Shown here: positions 1 through 5,684 of the stretch, in pieces
Numbering within the stretch: the first letter of the stretch is position 1
Layout of the letters: the number at the start of each line of letters is the position of its first letter
Source of the DNA: Robiginitomaculum sp.
Lineage (GTDB): Bacteria; Pseudomonadota; Alphaproteobacteria; Caulobacterales; Maricaulaceae
Direction: 5' to 3'
Length of the DNA stretch: 5,684 bases
NCBI GenBank assembly: GCA_016765255.1
Contig: JAESQI010000169.1
Span: 1-5,684 of the forward strand
Position numbers and translations under genes: made by a program
The notes under the pieces: generated by a model
The model's input: only the letters and a program-made list of their open reading frames with translations
Database searches by the model: none
Told to the model about the DNA's origin: nothing

Positions 1-975
1 CAAATCCCGCCAGTCATGAAAGCCGGGCATAAGATCGACAATTTTGAAATCAGCAAAGTTCTGTGTTCGGGCACGCGGAGCCACATTTATGCCGCCAAGC
101 AAATGCTGACGAATAAACAATATATTCTGAAAGTTCCCTCTCTTAATTTCAGAGATGACCTTGTGTATCTGGAAGGGTTTATCCGCGAGCAATGGGTTGG
201 GCGGCGACTGGAACATAAGGGCGTAATGCGCATATATGCGCCCATAGAAGATAGCCCGTTCCTGTATCATATTTGCGAGCCTGTTCAGGGGCAAACTTTA
301 CGGGACTGGCGCATAGATCACCCAAACCCGACAGTAGATGAGGTGCGGGATTTACTAGGCAGTATTATTCCGGCTCTACGAGCGTTTCATCGCATGGGTA
401 TGGTGCACAGGGATATAAAACCCGAAAACATTATGATTTCACATCAAGGCGAGGTGAAAATCATAGATTTCGGTACAATACAAGTTGCTGGCATGGAGGA
501 AATTCATTCGGCTATCCCAGAAGAGCACATTCTTGGTTCTGTCAATTATTCTGCGCCTGAATATGTATTGGGACAAAAGGCCACGCCGCAATCCGATCTG
601 TTTTCTCTGGGCTGCGTTATTTATGAGCTGTTATGCGGGCGGCGGCCATTTGCCGACACCAACCCTAACTTAGTCAATAAAGCGCACTCTTATGGGAGTT
701 GGTCGTATCAGGCAGCCAATGCTGTGCGTGCTGATATTCCTATGTGGATTGACGAGGCCTTGAAAAAAGCCTGCGCGCCAAACCCCGCGCACCGATATGG
801 ATTACTGTCTGAATTTATGGCGGATTTTACGTCTCCTGGGCAGGACGCGCGTCGGCGTGAGTTCAAGGCTCCTTTAATCGAGCGCAACCCGATCGCTTTT
901 TGGAAAGGATTGAGCGCTTTTTTGACGATTCTTATCGCAGTGCTGTGGGTCGTGATTATGAAAAACGTCAGCTAA
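1..975 (+). CDS. Serine/threonine protein kinase, membrane-anchored, 5'-partial (probable C-terminal half of a PP2C phosphatase-kinase fusion)
   Basis: Hanks-type kinase that would phosphorylate Ser/Thr on partner proteins. Numbering from the Met at base 16, the visible motifs are the ATP-binding Lys39 in YILK, Glu58 as the likely helix-C glutamate, the catalytic loop HRDIKPEN (131-138), DFG (151-153), APE (180-182) and a following SDLFSLG. The catalytic residues therefore look complete. The glycine-rich loop is degenerate (CSGTRS, 17-22). A hydrophobic helix at about 295-315 ends the protein, so the kinase domain should face the cytoplasm from a C-terminal anchor. The frame stays open to base 1, and no ribosome binding site precedes the ATG at 16, so I treat that Met as internal. 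Kinases of this type beside nirB in proteobacteria usually carry an N-terminal PP2C phosphatase domain, but that part lies outside the window and is inferred. It ends 33 bases before nirB. A regulatory role in nitrate assimilation is inferred from position; the target is unknown. Confidence 0.88.
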   Translation, partial: QIPPVMKAGHKIDNFEISKVLCSGTRSHIYAAKQMLTNKQYILKVPSLNFRDDLVYLEGFIREQWVGRRLEHKGVMRIYAPIEDSPFLYHICEPVQGQTLRDWRIDHPNPTVDEVRDLLGSIIPALRAFHRMGMVHRDIKPENIMISHQGEVKIIDFGTIQVAGMEEIHSAIPEEHILGSVNYSAPEYVLGQKATPQSDLFSLGCVIYELLCGRRPFADTNPNLVNKAHSYGSWSYQAANAVRADIPMWIDEALKKACAPNPAHRYGLLSEFMADFTSPGQDARRREFKAPLIERNPIAFWKGLSAFLTILIAVLWVVIMKNVS

Positions 976-996
976 AGCCGGACAAATGAGACTATA

Positions 997-1001
997 AAGG
1001 A
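997..1001 (+). promoter_or_regulatory. Ribosome binding site deciding the nirB start
   Basis: AAGGA lies in the spacer after the kinase stop. It is only one base from the ATG at 1003 but seven bases from the in-frame ATG at 1009, which is the normal spacing. The start at 1009 (MKKEKLVVIGNG) is therefore preferred. It also puts the FAD-binding beta strand close to the N-terminus, as is usual in NirB. No promoter or terminator is visible in the 33-base spacer, so cotranscription with the kinase gene is likely. Confidence 0.65.
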
Positions 1002-1008
1002 AATGAGT

Positions 1009-1458
1009 ATGAAAAAAGAAAAGCTAGTCGTTATTGGCAACGGCATGGCACCGGGCAAAGTGCTTGAGGTCTTGCTTGAAGAAGCGCCTGATCGCTATAA
1101 AATTACGATTTTTAACGCCGAGTCCCAGGTCAATTATAACCGGATTATGTTGTCGCCTGTTCTCACGGGGGAAACCGAGTTTGAGGAAATTATCATTCAT
1201 GGTGATGGCTGGTATATTAAGCACGGGATCACTTTGTATAAGGGCCACAAAATTGTCAATATTAACAGGGACGCCCAAACCGTCACCTCAGAGCACGGGG
1301 TTGTTGAGAGCTATGACAAGTTAATGATCGCCACCGGTTCCTATCCGTTTATCATTCCCGTGCCGGGCCATAAACTTGCGGGCGTGCTTAGTTTCCGTGA
1401 TCTTGATGATGTTCACGCCATGATGCTCGCCGCCAAGCTTGCGGCAAGGCTGTGGTGA
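1009..1458 (+). CDS. nirB: NADH-dependent nitrite reductase large subunit NirB, N-terminal fragment (FAD domain) before a frameshift
   Basis: This is the first 149 residues of NirB, which reduces nitrite to ammonium in the cytoplasm using NAD(P)H. It contains the N-terminal FAD-binding Rossmann motif (VVIGNGMAPG, residues 7-16), the NYNRIMLSPVL segment typical of NirB, and the second flavoprotein motif ATGS (108-111). The reading is normal NirB up to about the Ala-Ala-Lys near base 1437. It then runs out of frame through LAARLW to a TGA at 1456-1458. The rest of the enzyme continues in the -1 frame from there. NirB normally has over 800 residues, so this fragment alone could not be a nitrite reductase. 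An upstream ATG at 1003 is possible, but its spacing to the ribosome binding site is poor. Identity as NirB is near certain; whether the break is real is not. Confidence 0.9.
   Translation: MKKEKLVVIGNGMAPGKVLEVLLEEAPDRYKITIFNAESQVNYNRIMLSPVLTGETEFEEIIIHGDGWYIKHGITLYKGHKIVNINRDAQTVTSEHGVVESYDKLMIATGSYPFIIPVPGHKLAGVLSFRDLDDVHAMMLAAKLAARLW
1437..1443 (+). other. nirB: Frameshift site in nirB (apparent one-base deletion)
   Basis: Both reading frames are open only between about 1401 and 1458: the downstream frame has a TGA at 1398-1400 and the upstream frame a TGA at 1456-1458. Adding one G after CTT at 1440 gives AAKLGGKAVVIGGGLLG, the expected NirB junction between the FAD and NAD domains. A base added a few positions earlier (AAKACGKAVV) would also fit, so the exact site is uncertain by a few bases. 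The repaired gene encodes about 817 residues, the usual NirB length. No other stop or shift is seen in the remaining 2 kb. No X-XXY-YYZ slippery heptamer is present in the overlap, so programmed frameshifting is unlikely. Confidence 0.87.
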
Positions 1459-3461
1459 TTGGCGGCGGGCTCTTAGGTTTGGAAGCAGCGGCGGGTTTAA
1501 AAGTCCAAGGCATGGACGTAACCGTCTTGCATTTGATGCCCACATTAATGGAACGTCAACTGGACGAAACGGCGGGTCATTTATTAGAAAAAGCCCTAAC
1601 GGACCGAGGTATTAAAGTCATTACAAAAGCCAATACCAAAGAAATTTTAGGCACAACCAAGGTCGAAGGCGTGCGCCTTGAAGACGGCACAATATTAGAC
1701 GCTAATATTATTATTATGGCGGTGGGTATTCGTCCGAATTTATGGCTGGGCAAAGACGCCGGTCTTGATGTTGACCGGGGTATTCTTGTTAATAATATGA
1801 TGCAAACCAGTGACCCCAATATCTTTTCTGTCGGTGAATGTATTCAAGTTGAAAACCGCACTTACGGCCTTGTCGCGCCTTTATATGATCAGGCCAAAGT
1901 TCTGGGCAGTACGCTCGCGGGGAAAGACAGCAAACCATTTACCCATTTTGAAGCGGCCACTAAGTTAAAAGTAACTGGCATTAATCTGTTTTCTGCTGGT
2001 GATTTCGCCGCTGGTGATGACCGGCAGGAAATTGTTCTGCGCGACGCTGCTAAGGGCGTCTATAAACGCCTTGTTTTGCAAGATGATAAGATCATTGGCA
2101 TCGTCCTATACGGCGAAACGGCTGACGGGCCATGGTTCTACCAGATGATGAACGCAGGCGATGATATTTCCGAAATGCGCGATACGTTGATCTTCGGCCC
2201 AGCTTACGCGGGAGGAGGGGGAGCCGACCCTTTAGCCCTCGTCGCAGGCATGCCCGATGAGGCAGAGATCTGCGGCTGTAACGGCGTATGTAAAGGCGAT
2301 ATAGTTTCGGCCATTACGGACAAAAAACTCGGCACACTAGACGAAGTGCGTGCCCATACCAAAGCGTCGGCCTCTTGCGGCTCATGCTCTGGACTAGTTG
2401 AGCAGCTCCTTGCTTTGACCCTTGGGGATGACTTCGACACTAACGCGGTAACTGCTATGTGCGCGTGCACCGATCTAAGCCATCAGGATGTGCGCCGGAT
2501 GATCATTAGTAAGTCTATCAAATCCATCCCGGATGTGATGCAAGAATTACATTGGACAACCTCATGCGGCTGTACCAAATGCCGCCCTGCCCTGAACTAT
2601 TATTTAATATGCGCTTGGCCGGGTGAGTATGTGGATGATGGATATTCGCGCTACATCAATGAACGCGTTCACGCCAACATACAAAAGGACGGCACCTATT
2701 CCGTTATCCCGCGTATGTGGGGCGGCATGACAACGCCCAATGAGCTGCGCGCCATTGCCGATGTGGCTGATAAATTCGACATTTCAACGGTCAAGGTCAC
2801 AGGCGGCCAGCGCATTGATTTGCTGGGTATTCGCAAAGAAGACTTAACCGCTGTTTGGGCTGATCTAAACGCCGCGGGCATGGTCTCGGGTCATGCGTAC
2901 GCCAAAGGCTTACGCACAGTTAAAACCTGCGTAGGGACGGACTGGTGCCGTGTCGCTACACAAGATTCGACTGGCCTTGGTATTCAGCTTGAGAGAATTT
3001 TATGGGGCGCCTGGGCACCGCACAAACTCAAACTGGCTGTGTCTGGCTGTCCGCGCAATTGCTCGGAAGCCACCTGCAAAGACATTGGCGTCATCTGTGT
3101 GGACAGCGGCTACGAGCTACATTTTGGCGGCGCCGCCGGCATGCATATTCAGGGCACGCAAGTGTTGTGCATGGTTGATACCGAGGCGGAGGTCATCGAA
3201 TATATTTGCGCCCTCACTCAAATGTACCGCGAGCAAGCCAATTATCTCGACCGGATTTATAAATGGGCCGACAAAGTTGGCTATGATTATATCCGCAGCG
3301 TTATTGTTGACGACGAGCAAGAACGTAAAGCCTATGCCGCGCGGTTCTTATACTCGCAGAAATTCATGCAAAACGATCCGTGGAAAGAACGGGTTGAAGG
3401 CAAAGAAGCTCACCATTTCGATGCCCCATTAGTCCCGAAGAAACTAGAGGAAACCGTATAA
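1452..3461 (+). CDS. nirB: NADH-dependent nitrite reductase large subunit NirB, C-terminal part (NAD domain, two BFD-like Fe-S domains, sirohaem domain)
   Basis: This is the remaining 669 residues of NirB, numbered here from the GTG at 1452. The order is: an NAD-binding Rossmann fold opening with VIGGGLLGLEAA; the flavoprotein motif VGEC (127-130); a first BFD-like [2Fe-2S] domain with CGCNGVC (274-280) and CGSC (309-312); a second cysteine-rich domain with CAC (337-339) and CGCTKC (372-377); a nitrite/sulphite reductase ferredoxin-like half domain (NERVHANIQKDG through TGGQRIDLLGI); and the sirohaem/[4Fe-4S] domain with CVGTDWC (493-499) and SGCPRNC (Cys533, Cys537). All four cysteines expected for the sirohaem-linked cluster are present. 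The part looks fully conserved, arguing that the frameshift is recent or an error. The stop overlaps the nirD start by one base. GTG at 1452 or 1455 could serve as a reinitiation start, but the natural protein should begin at 1009. Confidence 0.92.
   Translation: MVIGGGLLGLEAAAGLKVQGMDVTVLHLMPTLMERQLDETAGHLLEKALTDRGIKVITKANTKEILGTTKVEGVRLEDGTILDANIIIMAVGIRPNLWLGKDAGLDVDRGILVNNMMQTSDPNIFSVGECIQVENRTYGLVAPLYDQAKVLGSTLAGKDSKPFTHFEAATKLKVTGINLFSAGDFAAGDDRQEIVLRDAAKGVYKRLVLQDDKIIGIVLYGETADGPWFYQMMNAGDDISEMRDTLIFGPAYAGGGGADPLALVAGMPDEAEICGCNGVCKGDIVSAITDKKLGTLDEVRAHTKASASCGSCSGLVEQLLALTLGDDFDTNAVTAMCACTDLSHQDVRRMIISKSIKSIPDVMQELHWTTSCGCTKCRPALNYYLICAWPGEYVDDGYSRYINERVHANIQKDGTYSVIPRMWGGMTTPNELRAIADVADKFDISTVKVTGGQRIDLLGIRKEDLTAVWADLNAAGMVSGHAYAKGLRTVKTCVGTDWCRVATQDSTGLGIQLERILWGAWAPHKLKLAVSGCPRNCSEATCKDIGVICVDSGYELHFGGAAGMHIQGTQVLCMVDTEAEVIEYICALTQMYREQANYLDRIYKWADKVGYDYIRSVIVDDEQERKAYAARFLYSQKFMQNDPWKERVEGKEAHHFDAPLVPKKLEETV
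3446..3450 (+). promoter_or_regulatory. Ribosome binding site for nirD inside the nirB 3' end
   Basis: AGAGG lies ten bases before the nirD ATG and is embedded in the last codons of nirB. With the one-base TAATG stop-start overlap (TAA 3459-3461, ATG 3461-3463) it supports translational coupling of the two nitrite reductase subunits. Confidence 0.55.
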
Positions 3462-3793
3462 TGCAAAACTGGTATGAAGTCTGTGCTGTCGATGATATTG
3501 CCTTGCGCGGTTCGCGGATTGTGAAAACGGCGAAAGGCTGTGTGGCGCTGTTTAGAACGGCGCAAAACGATATCTATGCGCTCAATGATAAATGTGCGCA
3601 CAAGCAAGGCCCGCTTAGTCAAGGCATTGTCCATGGCAATCTTGTCACCTGTCCGCTGCATGGCTGGGTGTTTTCACTCGAAACAGGGGAAGCGCAAGGT
3701 GCGGATAAAGGCCGCGTTAAAACTATACCTGTGCGCATTGTAGAAGGCTGCGTACAAATACAGCTCGCTGATCAAACGGCGCTGACTGGGTAA
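3461..3793 (+). CDS. nirD: Nitrite reductase small subunit NirD, Rieske [2Fe-2S] protein
   Basis: A 110-residue small subunit of the cytoplasmic NADH-dependent nitrite reductase, made as a single Rieske-fold domain. The cluster-binding motifs are complete: CAH (Cys45, His47) and CPLHGW (Cys64, His67), followed by the ETGEAQG segment common in NirD. The E. coli respiratory NirD, as I recall it, lacks these ligands, whereas assimilatory forms such as Paracoccus NasG and Bacillus NasE keep them, so this protein should carry a [2Fe-2S] cluster. There is no signal peptide or membrane segment. Length is normal for the family. The gene overlaps nirB by one base and ends one base before nasA, so the three are probably one translationally coupled unit. 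By analogy with NasG it may pass electrons both to the nitrite reductase and to the nitrate reductase encoded next; that is inference. Confidence 0.95.
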   Translation: MQNWYEVCAVDDIALRGSRIVKTAKGCVALFRTAQNDIYALNDKCAHKQGPLSQGIVHGNLVTCPLHGWVFSLETGEAQGADKGRVKTIPVRIVEGCVQIQLADQTALTG

Positions 3794-3794
3794 T

Positions 3795-5684
3795 ATGCAA
3801 GGCAGTAGCTCATTATATGAAGTCAAGACAACGTGCGCCTATTGCGGCGTTGGCTGCGGCATTATTGCGACGGCGCAAAACGGGCAGATTACCGCTGTGC
3901 GCGGCGATGAAGATCATCCAGCCAATTATGGCAAACTCTGCTCCAAAGGCATGTCCCTGCACGAAACTCTAGGTGAGCGCCATCGATTGCTAACGCCGAT
4001 TATCAACGGGGAGCCGGCCAGTTGGGATGCCGCTTTGGATAAAATCGCTGATAAATTTAGCGCTGTTATAGCCGAGCATGGCCCGGACGCCGTGGCGTTC
4101 TACGTCTCTGGGCAATGCTTGACCGAAGACTATTATGTGGCCAATAAATTGATGAAGGGTTTTATTGGCGCCGCTAATATAGACACCAATTCGCGGCTGT
4201 GCATGTCATCCAGCGTCTCTGGGCATAAACGGGCGTTTGGATCTGATACGGTACCAGGGTGTTACGAAGATCTGGAACTTGCCGATCTGGTAATTTTAGT
4301 CGGGTCAAATTTAGCATGGTGCCATCCCGTGCTTTACCAACGTATTTTGGCGGCTAAAAAACTACGCCCACATATGAAAATTGTTGTCATTGACCCGCGC
4401 GAAACGGCAAGTTGTGACATGGCAGACTTACATTTACCGCTTAAATCGGGTTCGGATATTGCTTTGTTCGAAGGCCTGCTAAATGCGCTAGCGAAGGCTG
4501 GATGCAAGGATGAAGATTTTGTCGCTGGCCACACAAATAACGTAGACGCCTGCCTAATGTCGGCGGCGCAAGCGACACTTGAAAACGTGGCGCGCCAGAC
4601 CGGCCTAGAGAAAAGCCTGATCGAAACATTTTATAAGCTTGTGATCAATACGCCAAAAACTGTGAGCGTATACTCCCAAGGAGTCAATCAAGCGGCAGAC
4701 GGTACGGACAAAGTTAATACCATTATCAACACACATTTGTTCACCGGGCGCATTGGCAAGCCTGGCTGCGGCCCGTTTTCAATCACAGGCCAGCCCAATG
4801 CTATGGGCGGGCGCGAGGTCGGTGGCCTTGCCAATCAATTAGCCTCGCACCTTGATCTGGGCAGCAAACAACACCGCGATTTATTACAGGATTTTTGGGG
4901 CGCGCCGACTATGGCGGATAAGGCTGGATATGCGGCTGTCGATCTGTTCGAGGCCATTCATGCCGGCACGGTCAAGGCCGTATGGATTATCGCGACGAAC
5001 CCAGTGGTTTCCATGCCAGACGCGGACAAGGTTCGGGCCGCATTGGATACATGCGAGCTAGTTGTTGTCTCGGATATTTATGACAATACGGACACGGTTA
5101 AGTGTGCAGATATCGCCTTGCCTGCCTCAGCATGGGGAGAGAAGAACGGCACCGTTACCAATTCAGAGCGGGTTATTTCTAGGCAAAGAACCGTAATTTC
5201 GTCGCCCGGCGCCGCGCGGCATGATTGGCAAGCTCTATGCCAAGTGGCCACCCGCATGGGCTGGGGCGATGCCTTTGCCTATAAAAACACCTCCGAAATA
5301 TTCGCCGAATACGCGGCTCTGTGTAGCCTTGAAAATGACGGGAAGCGTGATCTTGATCTCGCGGGCCTGACCGGATTATCACAAGCAGGTTATGATGCGT
5401 TAGCGCCGGTGCAATGGCCAATTACTAAAGACGGAACATCGCGAAAGCGGCTGTTTGCTGACGGACAGTTTTTTACAAAAAACCACAAAGCACAATTTAT
5501 TGTACCAGAAAATATTTCAGCACAAAGCGACTTTAACTATCCCCTAACGCTCAACACAGGGCGGATACGCGACCAATGGCACACCATGACCCGCACGGGC
5601 CGCGCAGCGCGTTTGTCGCAATATCAATCTGAGTGTTTTGTCGATATTCACCCAAAAGATGCAGCGGCGGCGAAGATTGAACAG
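3795..5684 (+). CDS. nasA: Assimilatory nitrate reductase catalytic subunit NasA, 3'-partial
   Basis: The first 630 residues of a molybdopterin-guanine-dinucleotide oxidoreductase that reduces nitrate to nitrite in the cytoplasm. The frame is open without interruption to the right edge. The N-terminus has the [4Fe-4S] motif CAYCGVGC (Cys14, 17, 21) with the fourth cysteine at 49 in KLCSKG. Cys136 in NSRLCMSSS is the expected molybdenum ligand of the Nas/Nap group. Further family segments are SGQCLTEDYYVANKL, LVGSNLAWCHPV, SQGVNQAADGTDK and GQPNAMGGREVGG. The molybdopterin-dinucleotide-binding domain begins near residue 583 (PLTLNTGRIRDQWHTMTRTG). There is no twin-arginine signal, which separates it from periplasmic NapA. 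Family members are usually near 900 residues, so roughly 250 are missing, including any C-terminal BFD-like Fe-S domain. The ATG is one base after the nirD stop with only a weak CTGGG ahead of it, suggesting translational coupling. Sister families such as formate dehydrogenase are less likely given the NSRLC motif and the nirBD context. Confidence 0.95.
   Translation, partial: MQGSSSLYEVKTTCAYCGVGCGIIATAQNGQITAVRGDEDHPANYGKLCSKGMSLHETLGERHRLLTPIINGEPASWDAALDKIADKFSAVIAEHGPDAVAFYVSGQCLTEDYYVANKLMKGFIGAANIDTNSRLCMSSSVSGHKRAFGSDTVPGCYEDLELADLVILVGSNLAWCHPVLYQRILAAKKLRPHMKIVVIDPRETASCDMADLHLPLKSGSDIALFEGLLNALAKAGCKDEDFVAGHTNNVDACLMSAAQATLENVARQTGLEKSLIETFYKLVINTPKTVSVYSQGVNQAADGTDKVNTIINTHLFTGRIGKPGCGPFSITGQPNAMGGREVGGLANQLASHLDLGSKQHRDLLQDFWGAPTMADKAGYAAVDLFEAIHAGTVKAVWIIATNPVVSMPDADKVRAALDTCELVVVSDIYDNTDTVKCADIALPASAWGEKNGTVTNSERVISRQRTVISSPGAARHDWQALCQVATRMGWGDAFAYKNTSEIFAEYAALCSLENDGKRDLDLAGLTGLSQAGYDALAPVQWPITKDGTSRKRLFADGQFFTKNHKAQFIVPENISAQSDFNYPLTLNTGRIRDQWHTMTRTGRAARLSQYQSECFVDIHPKDAAAAKIEQ

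Noticed and set aside
1024..1278. Open frames on the - strand across nirB, nirD and nasA (also 1321-1545, 1577-1819, 2204-2470, 3410-3661, 4334-4629, 5179-5421)
   Set aside because: All are antisense to strongly supported coding sequence, lack convincing ribosome binding sites and show no recognisable domain.
1425..1458. Programmed -1 ribosomal frameshifting as an explanation for the two nirB frames
   Set aside because: No slippery heptamer of the X-XXY-YYZ type is present in the overlap, no obvious stem-loop follows, and NirB is not known to use recoding.
2210..2223. Fourteen-base purine run resembling a strong Shine-Dalgarno sequence
   Set aside because: It encodes the glycine-rich linker before the first BFD-like domain of NirB, and no plausible gene starts just after it.
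3126..3137. Perfect GC palindrome GGCGGCGCCGCC
   Set aside because: It encodes the Gly-Gly-Ala-Ala stretch of NirB in the middle of the gene and has no T-tract after it, so it is neither a terminator nor a clear operator.
2950..3432. A 160-codon open frame on the + strand inside nirB
   Set aside because: It lies wholly within the conserved sirohaem domain of NirB in another frame, and its translation resembles no protein family I recognise.
3781..3800. Possible independent promoter or terminator between nirD and nasA
   Set aside because: Only one base separates the genes, and no hairpin or promoter-like boxes are visible.

Overview
The window carries the core of a bacterial nitrate/nitrite assimilation operon, all on the + strand: a serine/threonine protein kinase (cut by the left edge), nirB (large subunit of NADH-dependent sirohaem nitrite reductase, broken by a one-base frameshift), nirD (Rieske-type small subunit) and nasA (assimilatory molybdopterin nitrate reductase, cut by the right edge). 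The order kinase-nirB-nirD-nitrate reductase is known from nitrate assimilation clusters of proteobacteria such as Pseudomonas. Together with the wording of NirB, NirD and NasA it points to a proteobacterium. I lean to an alphaproteobacterium of moderate GC content, but a genus cannot be named from this sequence alone.

Layout. 1-975: C-terminal kinase domain plus a terminal membrane helix. The frame is open to the left edge, so this is probably the second half of a PP2C phosphatase-kinase fusion. 976-1008: a 33-base spacer holding the nirB ribosome binding site. 1009-3461: nirB, read as two overlapping frames (to 1458, and from 1452) that together spell one complete NirB of about 817 residues once a single base is restored near 1440. 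3461-3793: nirD, overlapping the nirB stop by one base. 3795-5684: the first 630 residues of NasA, starting one base after the nirD stop. There is no gene-free stretch longer than about 35 bases, and I see no RNA gene, mobile element, CRISPR array, promoter or terminator.

How the genes work together. NasA reduces nitrate to nitrite at a molybdenum centre. NirB, with FAD, Fe-S clusters and sirohaem, uses NAD(P)H to reduce nitrite to ammonium. NirD is the Rieske partner and may also pass electrons to NasA, as its counterpart NasG does in Paracoccus denitrificans. The membrane-anchored kinase is probably a regulator of the pathway, but its target cannot be read from the sequence. The single-base break in nirB is the main anomaly: it is either a sequencing/assembly error or a recent loss of nitrite reductase. 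I found no evidence of a new kind of system here.
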